DNA of 64,000 nucleotides from Anisus vortex. Taxonomy: Eukaryota > Mollusca > Gastropoda > Planorbidae. The position numbers and the translations under genes were made by a program. Position 1 is the first letter of the stretch; every line of letters starts with the position of its first letter. Below, piece after piece: positions 10,561 to 22,000 of the stretch. The notes beneath the pieces were generated by a model. It was not told where the DNA came from, did no database searches, and saw only the letters and a program-made list of their open reading frames with translations. The stretch is taken from assembly GCA_949126835.1 (NCBI GenBank), contig OX421506.1:19852426-19916425 (forward strand), in the 5' to 3' direction.

Positions 10561-11060
10561 AGATAAGATAGCCTAAGCTATTATTTAGCCTAATATAATA
10601 TAGCATATCGAATCGGCCTATCATATATAGTTTATTATAATAGGCCTAATTATTAGCCTGCCTATAGGCCTAGGTCTATTACTATTAGCCTATTATTATA
10701 GTAGCCTAAAGGTTATACGCTTAAACAGTTTAAACTATTAAACAATTGAAACTATTTACTATAGAAAAGTGTTGATTAACCGATTGCGATTGCATGAAAT
10801 AATTAAGCGAATATGAAGGTAGGCTATGCTATATATTTGATATTTGCAAACAGGTGCGTGTTTTCTTCATGAATTTTTAGTTATAGGCCTGTTATTGAAT
10901 AATATTTCATGCATAGGACTAATGAAATGACAATATGAATAAGCCTATATATCTATAGGCCTATCATATTCAATGTGGAAAACATAGGCCTTAGGCCTAC
11001 GCCGACATACGGTCATGGGCCCGACTATACGACTTAGACCTATATATATTATTATATTAG
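10540..11060. repeat. TAGGCCTA-motif-rich tract, right
   Basis: Downstream of the LINE 3' end, TAGGCCTA, TAGCCTA and TAGGCTA variants again recur every few tens of bases, up to about 11060. Sequence from 11060 to 11708 is AT-rich with nothing recognisable apart from a CTATGG-type simple repeat near 11110. Confidence 0.65.
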
Positions 11061-11708
11061 CCTCTTCCTACGAACAATATATATATTTTTAAAATTTAAC
11101 ATAATATTTGCTATGGCTATGGCTATGGCTATGGTTTTTATATTCGTGAAGATGCATCGGCTCTTAAATTGCCTCTGTCTCTATCAAACATTCAACATAA
11201 AATATATCTAGAATTATATTTGCCTTTTTATTAATCAAAACGAGCGATCTAGGTCTAGGGCTAAGTTAAGCAATAGCTTGAGAAATAAAAGCATTATAGG
11301 CCTAATTATTATTTTTTCGATACAAAACTAGTTCTAAACGTAATTTCTTTTTTACATTGAAGAAACTCAACAAAAAGTAATGACACAGTGATCACGATAG
11401 AATCGACCATAATATTAAGGTCCAAAGCATAGAGTCCAGGTCTAAAAAAAATTTTTCTTAAAACAAAAAAGAAGCTCTAAACGTTATTTTTTAACAATTC
11501 CCTTCCTAGGTTCTTAGTTTAAGGTCTCCATGTGTTTTTATAGTTTAAAGTTCAAAAACAACTATAATACAATTTAAAAAAACAACACCTTTAGTAAAAT
11601 ACTATATTATATGGAAAGAAGAAACAAAAATCTTTGTGCCCCCAAAAGTAATATATGTCAGTGAGTCTCAAGACCACGCCTCTTTTCCGGGGTCAAACTA
11701 AAAAGGTC

Positions 11709-13353
11709 TATAATGTACCAGTATGAAGTTAGTTATGTTGGTAGGTATGCAAGTATAATGTACCAGTATGAAGTTAGTTATGTTGGTATGTATGCAAGTA
11801 TAATGTACAAGTTTGAAGTTAGTTATGTTGGTAGGTATGCAAGTATAATGTACCAGTATGAAGTTAGTTATGTTGGTAGGTATGCAAGTATAATGTACCA
11901 ATATGAAGTTAGTTATGTTGGTAGGTATGCAAGTATAATGTACCAGTATGAAGTTAGTTATGTTGGTAGGTATGCAAGTATAATGTACCAGTTTTAAGTT
12001 AGTTATGTTGGTAGGTATGCAGGTATAATGTACCAGTTTGAAGTTAGTTATGTTGGTAGGTATGCAAGTATAATGTACCAGTATGAAGTTAGTTATGTTG
12101 GTAGGTATGCAGGTATAATGTACCAGTATGAAGTTAGTTATGTTGGTAGGTATGCAAGTATAATGTACCAGTATGATGTTAGTTATGTTGGTAGGTATGC
12201 AAGTATAATGTACCAGTATGAAGTTAGTTATGTTGGTAGGTATGCAAGTATAATGTACTAGTATGAAGTTAGTTATGTTGGTATGCATGCAAGTATAATG
12301 CACCAGTATGAAGTTAGTTATGTTGGTAGGCATGCAAGTATAATGCACCAGTATGAAGTTAGTTATGTTGGTAGGCATGCAAGTATAATGCACCAGTATG
12401 AAGTTAGTTATGTTGGTAGGCATGCAAGTATAATGCACCAGTATGAAGTTAGTTATGTTGGTAGGTATGCAAGTATAATGTACCAGTATGAAGTTAGTTA
12501 TGTTGGTATGTATGCAAGTATAATGCACCAGTATGAAGTTAGTTATGTTGGTAGGTATGCAAGTATAATGTACCAGTATGAAGTTAGTTATGTTGGTATG
12601 TATGCAAGTATAATGCACCAGTATGAAGTTAGTTATGTTGGTAGGTATGCAAGTATAATGCACCAGTATGAAGTTAGTTATGTTGGTATGTATGCAAGTA
12701 TAATGCACCAGTATGAAGTTAGTTATGTTGGTAGGTATGCAAGTATAATGCACCAGTATGAAGTTAGTTATGTTGGTATGTATGCAAGTATAATGCACCA
12801 GTATGAAGTTAATTATGTTGGTATGTATGCAAGTATAATGCACCAGTATGAAGTTAGTTATGTTGGTATGTATGCAAGTATAATGCACCAGTATGAAGTT
12901 AGTTATGTTGGTATGTATGCAAGTATAATGCACCAGTATGAAGTTAGTTATGTTGGTAGGTATGCAAGAATAATGTACCAGTATGAAGTTAGTTATGTTG
13001 GTAGGTATGCAAGAATAATGTACCAGTATGAAGTTAGTTATGTTGGTAGGCATGCAAGTATAATGTACCAGTATGAAGTTAGTTATGTTGGTAGGCATGC
13101 AAGTATAATGTACCAGTATGAAGTTAGTTATGTTGGTAGGCATGCAAGTATAATGTACCAGTATGAAGTTAGTTATGTTGGTAGGTATGCAAGTATAATG
13201 TACCAGTATGAAGTTAGTTATGTTGGTAGGCATGCAAGTATAATGCACCAGTATGAAGTTAGTTATGTTGGTAGGTATGCAAGTATAATGTACCAGTATG
13301 AAGTTAGTTATGTTGGTAGGTATGCAAGTATAATGTACCAGTATGAAGTTGGT
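11709..13353. repeat. 45-bp minisatellite, block 3 (about 36 copies)
   Basis: About 36 tandem copies of the 45-bp unit. Point variants mark sub-groups: TACC versus CACC, TATG versus CATG, and GGTAGG versus GGTATG. Between about 12450 and 12800 the GGTAGG and GGTATG variants alternate unit by unit, giving a 90-bp dimeric higher-order repeat. Because 45 is divisible by three, frames of 516 codons (13248-11698, minus) and 373 codons (12283-13404, plus) stay open. They are periodic by-products of the DNA repeat, with no non-repeat domain or splice context. Confidence 0.93.
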
Positions 13354-13820
13354 ACATTTATGGTAATATCTTCACATGCAGTTGAATTTGTAACAGGGCT
13401 ATAAATATAATCCCAATAGTTTCTTTTGAGTTTGTTATTGAGTGGAAAATAGCTTACTATCTACTAACATAGTTTAATTGACCTGTATAGTTAGTAGTTA
13501 GATTTTTTGTTCTTGATAATTGTATGTGCTGTAATAGAGAATCCATCCTAGGGAACCAAGGCTTTGATAAGCTTTGCATATCCTGGTATTAATAGTCTCT
13601 CCTTGTCAAGGAAGCCATCCCTATATATTTAATATTTGCATCTAGGCCTACTTTCTGAACTTTCAATATGTGTATGTATTCCTTAAGCGTGTGAATTGTG
13701 TAGATTCAATGTTTATATTGCAAGGCTCCATTGTTGGGTTATATAATAATTAATCCAAACTGATGCTACAACAACAAACAAAAAAAAGAGTTGGAATGGT
13801 AGTAACTGTAATAGGAGTTG
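13354..13820. other. Spacer, no gene seen
   Basis: AT-rich sequence between the minisatellite and the SINE copy. No coding signal or repeat structure was recognised. Confidence 0.6.
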
Positions 13821-13864
13821 ACTGGTCTGAACTTCATTGGCTCTTAAAGGGCGGCAGAGGATCC

Positions 13865-14130
13865 TGACTTGCCATGAAACAACAAAGGCACTGAAATAAG
13901 TACCGAAGGTTCTGGGTTCGAATCCTGGTGAAGGCTAGGATTTTTTCCCGGCACATGAGGGTGCCCCTGAGTCTACCCAGCTCTGATGGGTACCTGACAC
14001 TAGTTGGGGTAAAGTAAAGTCGTGCTGGCCACACATATCCCGTCATATGCTGTGGGCACAGAATATGGTGAACGCCTCTTCACCAGTCCTATGATCAGTT
14101 TGGTCCGAAGGATACTTTACTTTTACTGAA
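13865..14130 (+). mobile_element. tRNA-derived SINE, plus-strand copy
   Basis: A B-box-like GGTTCGAATCC lies at about 13915. It is followed by CTGGTGAAGG, a pyrimidine stretch, then GAGTCTACCCAGCTCTGATG and TTGGGGTAAAGTAAAG, ending TTTGGTCCGAAGGATACTTTAC. The same order occurs in the minus-strand copy at 53596-53865, where the tRNA-like head is better preserved, and partially at 15005-15180 and about 60930-61175. The 5' A-box portion is degenerate here. Confidence 0.75.
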
Positions 14131-14587
14131 ATAAGTACAACTATCAGGACCTAGCTATAATTCAGCATGTCTCAGACAATACCCAGTGACTATACATAAG
14201 ATACAAGTCTAGTGTAAATATTTAAATTTTAAAAATATATAAACTACAGCTCAGGCCTGCATGTTTTAAAAAAACATTTTATTTTATATTTTTAGTAACA
14301 TACTGTTTGGTGTACAGTCAATGAGTTTTTCTTTTAACCATACAAAAAATGATGGGAGCCCCCTGTCAAAATGATGATTGAGGAAGCTGCTAATTAATGT
14401 TAAAAACAAGATTAGGTGAGCCTTAGCAATCACTGTAACAGACAGTAACACATATTACATTTGATGGACTATCTCTCTCTCTCTCTCTCACACACATATA
14501 TCATATACTGGACACATTATAAAATTAAACAGCTTCACCCTCCTCACCCACCTCCAGCACCTTTGAGTTTTAACTAAGCATAGCAAC

Positions 14588-14832
14588 AAAAAGTTGAATT
14601 TGTCTATAGAGCAAAAAGTTGAATTTGTCTATAGAGCAAAAAGTTGAATTTGTCTATAGAGCAAACGTTGAATTCGTCTATAGAGCAAAAAGTTGAATTT
14701 GTCTATAGAGCAAAAAGTTGAATTTGTCTATAGAGCAAAAAGTTTAATTTGTCTATAGAGCAAAAAGTTGAATTTGTCTATAGAGCAAAAAGTTGAATTT
14801 GTCTATAGAGCAAAAAGTTGAATTTGTCTATA
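14588..14832. repeat. 26-bp minisatellite, about 9 copies
   Basis: Tandem units GCAAAAAGTTGAATTTGTCT + ATAGAG with rare substitutions (one unit has CGTTGAATTCG, another TTTAATTTG). It lies in non-coding DNA. A CTCTCTCACACACA microsatellite is nearby at about 14471-14498. Confidence 0.9.
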
Positions 14833-15004
14833 TTTGTTAATGTTATATATATTTATTAAATTTATTTTCCGAATTCCCAAAATAAAATGCTCTGTTTAAT
14901 TTTAATGTAACCAGTTTTACAATAAGGAACACTTTTTCAATATTTTATGTTTATGACCACATAAGACGGGCCAACTAACAGTAACAGAACTAGCATTTTT
15001 CAAA

Positions 15005-15185
15005 TTGGGTTCAAAATCCAGGTGTTTTTTTTTCACCCAAGGGTCTCCCAGAGTCTACCCAGCTGAAATAGGTGGGGGGAAAAGTAAAGGCAGCTAGGCA
15101 TTGTTTCTCAGCGTTTCTGGCTACACAATCCCCTGCGTATGGTGTGGTTGTGAAATTTGTAAACATTGCTTTATTAGCCGCATGC
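15005..15185 (+). mobile_element. SINE fragment, plus strand
   Basis: GGGTTCAAAATCCAGGTG (B-box-like) is followed by CACCCAAGGGTCTCCCAGAG, TCTACCCAGCTG and GTAAAGGCAGCTAGGCATTG, then TGGCTACACAATCCCCTGCG. This matches the body of the SINE at 13865 and 53596, diverged and truncated at the 3' side. Small open frames on both strands here are incidental. Confidence 0.6.
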
Positions 15186-16016
15186 ACCAACAAAGGTCTG
15201 GAAGGAATATTTTACTTTTCAAATTTATTTTGTATTACCAATCATCCAGTTGTATTTTACCCAAATTATTTATTATACCGGTATTAACTTAGCACAGTAC
15301 CGGTACTTGAATTCATATATATATATACATTAAAAACATACAGCCTTAAAGCTCAAATTTAATCATTAAAAAAATTTACTTAATTTGTAGAATAGCACAA
15401 TGTCAATGAAAATCTCTCTCTTAATGATGCAAAAGAAAAAAAGTTCCAAATTTACATAACAATTTTCTTTTCTACAACAAAATCTGATAGCTGCATGTTG
15501 CAATGTCTTGTAGATATAAATGGGGGTGTCTATGTAAACATGTTTGCACATTGCATTAAAAAAAAAAACATGATTGAACATGGTTTAATATTTTTTCATG
15601 GTCCCTGACATGTTGTAGACAACTGAACAAGCCTCCCATTTACATGCTTTTCATCCTACCTACTCTCTTTATGTAAATAAGAAAAAAAAAAAAAAAAACT
15701 ATACAAAAATAAACATTTTAAAACATTTCTGCATCTTCAAGATGATTATAAAACTCTCATACATTGCTTGGAATAAATCAGACATTATATTCAGAAACAG
15801 CATAAAATAAAACCCTGAAAATTAATCATAACTCAATATGTTTCAGGTTTAAAACAAAACTGAAGAATGAATAGAATGAACGTGAAGTCAACATTCCATT
15901 ATCTGGGGGACCTTTGTTTTCTCTTTTTCCCTTTATTTTCTTCTTTAGCATTCATTTAACATACAATAAATAAAAAAAGAACAAAGTTAAAAAAAACAAA
16001 AAAAATGAGTGGTTCC
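15186..16016. other. Downstream flank of PPP6C, probable 3' UTR
   Basis: No coding signal. On the minus strand this lies just 3' of the PPP6C stop codon. An AATAAA hexamer in that orientation occurs near 15930-15940, within about 90 bp of the stop. I cannot fix the polyadenylation site; A-rich tracts (for example 15679-15700) also occur. Confidence 0.45.
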
Positions 16017-19000
16017 CTATAAAAAATACGGTGTTTGATTCCGCGGGGGGATGACCCGCTCGCTGTCTGGCACGGCCCGGAAAAGCTTCGCCTCCCGGTG
16101 GTCAGGGTCGGAGAAAGACAGAACTGCCGCTATGTTGCCGCAGCGGTAGCAGTAGTTTGGGGCGGACCACACAGTGACAAGCTTCTCGTCAAACATAAAC
16201 TTGTAGCCTAAGAAACAGAAAGGAAAAAATTTACTTATTAGAACACAAGGCAGAGGAAATAACGAGCTGCAACCTGTCAGGAGGTTAAATAAAGAAAAAA
16301 AAGTATGTCCAGAATCAAGTGTGTTGCAGGTGAGGTGTATTGTGGGGGGCCCTATGTCCCACAAACAAAACAGGAAGTAAGCAAGATGAGTGTGACTAAG
16401 TAAACAATCAGCCTGTACTTATTATTTACACTCATGCATACTAACTCATTCCGTGCAGGGGGTGGGGTATACCGCGTTCCGTTTGTGCCAGGACATTTTT
16501 ATGCCACTAGAATTTTTTTAGGGTGCCCTTTTTTTTTTCAAAAATTTCTAAAGGTATTTGTTTGGCAAGGCACCTGTATTTCATATCAAATTAAAGGAAA
16601 TTAAACAGGAAATAATAATAAGTAGAAGTTGAAACAATATTATAATAATAGATAGATCTTTATTAGTAATTTTTAGAGATCAAATTTTTTGTATGCTTAG
16701 CAGATATCCTATTCGGCTTGAAACCACTAAAAGCATATCTATTCCTGATCAGAATGCATTTTGAATTTTGAAAATATCCCATATAGTTACTGAGTTATAA
16801 GCATCTTTGTAATATTGGTATCAGCCGGAAAATGCTGATCCCTCACATTTATATATATTTTACATAGGCCTAGGCCTAACCACAAATGTCGGATTCTTTA
16901 ATTAGTAAATAAACCGAAAGTTCTCAAAACCAGATTTAAATGATTTAAAGTTATTATCTGATGAATAGAAATTTAAAATTAGCAATAAGTTATTTTACTA
17001 GCAAATTTGACAAGCTCCAAGGTCTAGAAACATTTCGAGTAGGCGTGGCTATTCTTAGTTTACAAAAGTTTACACAGAAATCTATTAAAAATCATCATTA
17101 ATAATTTAAAAACTGAAAGGAAACCAAGCAGAAAGTTAGCAGAAAGAATTGTCATTTGTTTGATAATATAAAAAAAGTCGAAAAATAGGTTATAGCAACG
17201 AAATAAGCTATGACAACCAAATTGACGATATATCGTAGATTGGCACGGAATGAGCTAAGTGTTACAGTTCAGTTTATTCACTGAAACATGATTTTTACAG
17301 TGAGCTGATTTGACTTAGTTTTTCCCTAAATAAATATAAACAGTAGTGAAGTGTGCAAAAGAATAATGTAAGAAAAGCATGATTTGAGTGAGTGGTCAAG
17401 AGTTGACAAGGGAGAGAATGATAGTGTGAATAATCAGTACATGTTGGATCCTTCAGATAGAAGGTGGTATTTCTATAATAAGTTATATTGGACTGAGTGT
17501 TTAAGTGATTCAAGTCCAAAGTGAGACTTAGAATATTATTGTATAATTAAAGTCTGTTTAAAGAGCTAGATACAATCAGTATACTAGTGAGAAGAAATGT
17601 ATGGAGATTATTAAAGTAACATATAAGTGAATATTTGAAAGACTATTGAGAACTGTGTGTAATGATTTTATTCGTCCAATGAAGTTTTGTGTACCATGTC
17701 TATATAATAAAATACTTTCATCTGAACCTAATTCAACGTGTGCTCAAGTCTATGCTACTTAGTATTAATAATAATAATATCACAAACAATACGGTAACAC
17801 TAAGGAAAGCATTTTTTTATGTCATCTGTGGTTTGAATCTACCATTGCATTTTCATAAGGCTTTCACAAATGTTAAGTGGTTGGATTGCCTGACAAAGTT
17901 CCTTCTATGCTTACACACCACTTTATAAGGCAGAGAGTTAATATAAATTATTCCTTCTATATACTATATGGAGTAAAAGCAAAGTGATTTTCTGTCTTCC
18001 ATTATATTTTACTGTATTATTGTGTTGCATTTCTATGCTATAATTTGATGCTTTATTGTATTATTACTGCTTGGCTAATCAATCTTTTTGCTGAAGATGT
18101 ATAAATTTAGTTCATATTCAAACCAGCAAAAGCTGGCAATGACTAGTTAAAAAATCACAAAAAAATCAACCTGATAAGAAATATAATCAGAAATATGTAC
18201 TGCAATGGTGAAATCTATGAATGTGTCACCAACTTACCTTCATTGACAAGTTGGTGTGCCCTACATATCAACTTTAAATTGTTCAGTGTTACAAACTGCA
18301 AGTAAAAAAAAAACAACAACAACATTGAAACAGTTTGTACAAAAGAAATTAGAAAATTAAATTATGTAAATACACAATATATACTTTTAATGTTCTCAAC
18401 TGATTCATTGCTAACAAATAATAAACTTATACATTTTAAAGTCAATAAATATTCTGCACAATTTATAACCTTTCTTAAAGTATAATCAGATACAAGCAAT
18501 CAAATGGAAAATCACTGGAATATTTTTTTAACATTGTATTTCAAAAAGAACTTAAAAATTCACCTCATTATTTCAATATCTACCTTAGATAACATTTAAC
18601 ATGCTTTGGATATTTACTGTCTTACTTTTGGGTAGGGTCGGTTAATGCTACATTTATTTGTTTTGTCTTTTTTCAATCATCAATTTAGCTCTGTCACCTG
18701 GGCTAGGGTAATATCCGTATTCTTAGTTGTATGTTAAACGCGCTCTGAGCTTACATTATGTTTGTTGGCAGCGCTATACAAATATTATTATTATTATTAT
18801 CAACATGTCTCTAGTAAATTCTTAAATGTTTTATCCTCTTCTTCTTTTGGTCTCCAAGGTATCTTATTTTAATTTACATGAGTTTTGTTTTATACAGCAG
18901 AGAATCTAATGTGATATATTTGTTATATAGTAATTCATCATACGTGAATGTTTGCAAAGTTGTTTCAACAGGCCAAAGTGTGTGATTATAATTAAAATTG

Positions 19001-22000
19001 ATGTCATCTGCACCCCCACCAAACAAACAAAATAAACTTTTTTTTTCTAACAAAAAAAAAGTTTCTCACTAAGGTTAAAGTTAGCATCATGCCTTCATAT
19101 TTCATTTAAGATTACTAAAGCCCAATGGAATAAAATGAAATTATTTGAACAATGTAGATCTGGAGCAACAGGATTAAAAACAAAACAACTTCTCAGTGCT
19201 CTAACCCTGTACGGTAAATATTGAACAACAACTCACCTCATTCGTGACCTTTGCCCCAAACAGCCAGCCTGCCCCCCTGGGGCTCATGGCCCAGGAGTCA
19301 ACATCTTCTGGATCTGACCATACCAAATCTTTATTAAAAAAAAAAGGGGAGGGGGGGAGAAAACATGAACAGCTTAGGAACAAAAGGGCATGTGACCTGT
19401 TCTCAATTCTTTTCCATCAATTCCTGAGAATGGGTCACATATATATATATATTGTACCGCAAGGTATGTGCATTTATTTTATACAAGGATTCCATATTTT
19501 AACATTTCATAAATACAAATAAAGAAAATGGCTATGTTAGATAAAAAAAAGCTACTTAATACTTAACTAACACTTAACATTGCAACCAATAGTAAACACA
19601 AATAATTTTTTCCACATGACAAGTCAAGGAATCGTTTGAATGCTATAATACAGGTGTCCTAATGAGACCTGCCAAGCCTTTTAGATTGGGCCCCCAGATT
19701 TTTAAATACATTGCATTATTAATGTAAATAAATATTCAGAATGTGTGGCCAATACAGTTCTATCTAATACCTTTTGCGGCCCAATGACAAAAAAAGGTTG
19801 CACGCCCCAGCTTTAAAAGAACCACAATGTTTATATTTTTTGGTTGCTAACCCTGTAGGCTTTATCATACTAAATGCATAGAAAAAACTTCAGTAATTCG
19901 TAAACTGTGGAAACTAAAATACTGATGGTATTCAAGTAATTTTCTCAATGTAACTAAAACTGACTTACCACAGAAAGCACCTTTGTGTGGGATCTCCTGA
20001 TTTCTTTCTATGGTTCTAATTTGATCAATTGTCTTGATATCTGGAGACAGCCCTCCATGGACACACAATATCACTTCATCTATGATCTGAACAAACAAAA
20101 ATTATTCCTTCCATCAATAACAATAAACAGAAAAATGTTAATGTTTCTATCAGTTATATAGTAAGTTCTATAGTTATATATATCAGTTCATACCACTGGT
20201 GTATATAATTGTACATCAATACAATATATATTAATTCATCTTAGTCATCTACTATCTGTTAAAATAAAGGGTTTTCTATCAATTTTTAATAGGAAATAAG
20301 ACATAAGAAATGCATGCAATGACATCTACATAAAGCCATGATGGAAATGGGAACTCTAGACAGCACTGAAATATAATGCACTAAATTTTGACGTAATCAG
20401 CCTGTAAAGTAGTACTGGTGGTCACTTGTGTATCATAATCCTATATCCCTTTTTTTTAAATCTTTATCCCCCAAATAAAGAAGTCAATATAAATATTTGC
20501 TGAAGTAAGAGAAAACTGTATCAAAGAATATCTTATTACAGTTATGGTATAACACAGTTTTGACTTTTAGTGGTAACAGAAGGGCTGAAAAAAAAGGAGG
20601 CTAGCACTTATTGTCAACTAAAACTTATGTGCAAATCAAAATCAGTCTTACAGCTGCAATGGTTAGAAGATCAAATACACGACAGCAGTATCTCCAGGCA
20701 TTGGCATTGCCATACTTAGACTGGCATTCATCTGGTAAGAGAAAGAAAAAAAAATTATATAATAACAGGGACATGTTTTACTAACAAATTCTGAAATAAA
20801 ATTGACACTCTTACACTCTTTGTATATTATATGGTAAGTATTAAAATATAAAAGTACATAGAATTTTGTTTAGATGATCTGATATGACAGTCTATTTCTA
20901 CACCCTTGTGCCTCAAAGCTGAAAAAGTGTGTAAAGGGTCAACCAGTGGGGAAAACAGTACATATTGTGACAGTGGTATTGGAACAGCTCCCGAAAATGC
21001 GGAACATGTCATTCACACCTGCCCTCTGTATCATTCTACCCGGTCAGCCATTTGGCCCCTGTGGGGGCTACCTTCAACAACAAACTGTTCGGTGGACTAG
21101 AGCAACTGACAGCCACGGCGCAGTTCATTATATCTATCGCACTTGTTGTCTGAATCCTCCCTATCATAACATTTGAGAATGAAGAAAAAGGTATTGGACC
21201 TTGTGTTTGCCTACGTCGTCTGTAAGAAAGATATGACAACCCATACACAAGCCAGGTCAAATAGCAAGCCAGGGGTGACTGCGCCCTCTCAAGCACATTA
21301 ATGTTAACCATTGCACAGCCTGTCTTGTATGACACCATGCCAGGGGTACAACCTTTTGGGGAACAGAATGTGCCAGTAATACCAAACACATAACATGCTA
21401 AGTCAAAGAGCAAAAAGCTCATTCTCAAGAGTGGTGCTCTGGTAAGTCTCTAGGTTGAAATGACATTTACTTTCTAAAGTCAAGTTTTGATTTCTTTTAA
21501 AAGCAAATTTAATATAACATTTTTTTAAATTTTCATTTAAGATCTTTAATTCTAGTACTCAAGACCTGAAAGTTCAACTAACGGTAAGAAAAAAAAAACA
21601 TACATATACACCGTATATACTCGCGTGTAAGTCACATTTTTTTTAACAGAAAATTTTGACAAAAAGTAGGGGTGCGACATACACCCGACACTGTTTTTGT
21701 TAAGTCCGAAAAACATCACTGCTCTGTCATACAGTTTCCTACATAACCCGTATAGTTGACTGTAGTGATTTAGAATTACTAGGATATGCGTAGGCCTACA
21801 TTTTACATGAAGAAAACTTAGCTGAAGTTGACAAATATTTTAGGTTTATCAGATCTCCTCCCACCCCCACTCCCGTTTCTTTTGAACTTTTGTATTGCCA
21901 AAACGTAGCATAAGCTTAAGGCGGCATTTTTCTTATGCCAATTGAACGCAAATTACAGTATGGAAAGAATCGTAAATGTGTGAAAATCTGTCTAGGCCTA

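Larger units (their letters stand above)
6575..11708. mobile_element. Composite TIR-bounded insertion splitting the minisatellite
   Basis: The left end GACCTTTTCATTTT and the right end (reverse: GACCTTTTTAGTTTGACC) form a short inverted repeat, followed on both sides by CCAAAAAAGAGG / CGGAAAAGAGG about 25 bp in. TATA flanks both sides (6571-6574 and 11709-11712). The 45-bp array resumes directly at 11709. Most of the 5.1 kb is later nesting: a LINE (about 7450-10560) interrupted by a hAT element. The remaining backbone is TAGGCCTA-rich, non-coding and AT-rich. I cannot assign a superfamily; the 4-bp TATA or 2-bp TA duplication is ambiguous. Confidence 0.5.

Noticed and set aside
11698..13404. 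Long open frames on both strands (516 and 373 codons) with a 15-residue repeat
   Set aside because: They are the 45-bp minisatellite read in stop-free frames. There is no non-repetitive domain, no splice signal set, and the frames exist on both strands at once.
19650..19815. Possible old hAT MITE (CAGGTGTCC ... GGTTGCACGCCCC) in PPP6C intron 7
   Set aside because: The ends pair poorly and no 8-bp duplication is visible, so it was not listed as an element.
21036..21428. 130-codon minus-strand frame in PPP6C intron 5
   Set aside because: It overlaps the 3' region of an opposite-strand LINE fragment, has no recognisable domain and no exon-like splice sites in PPP6C phase.
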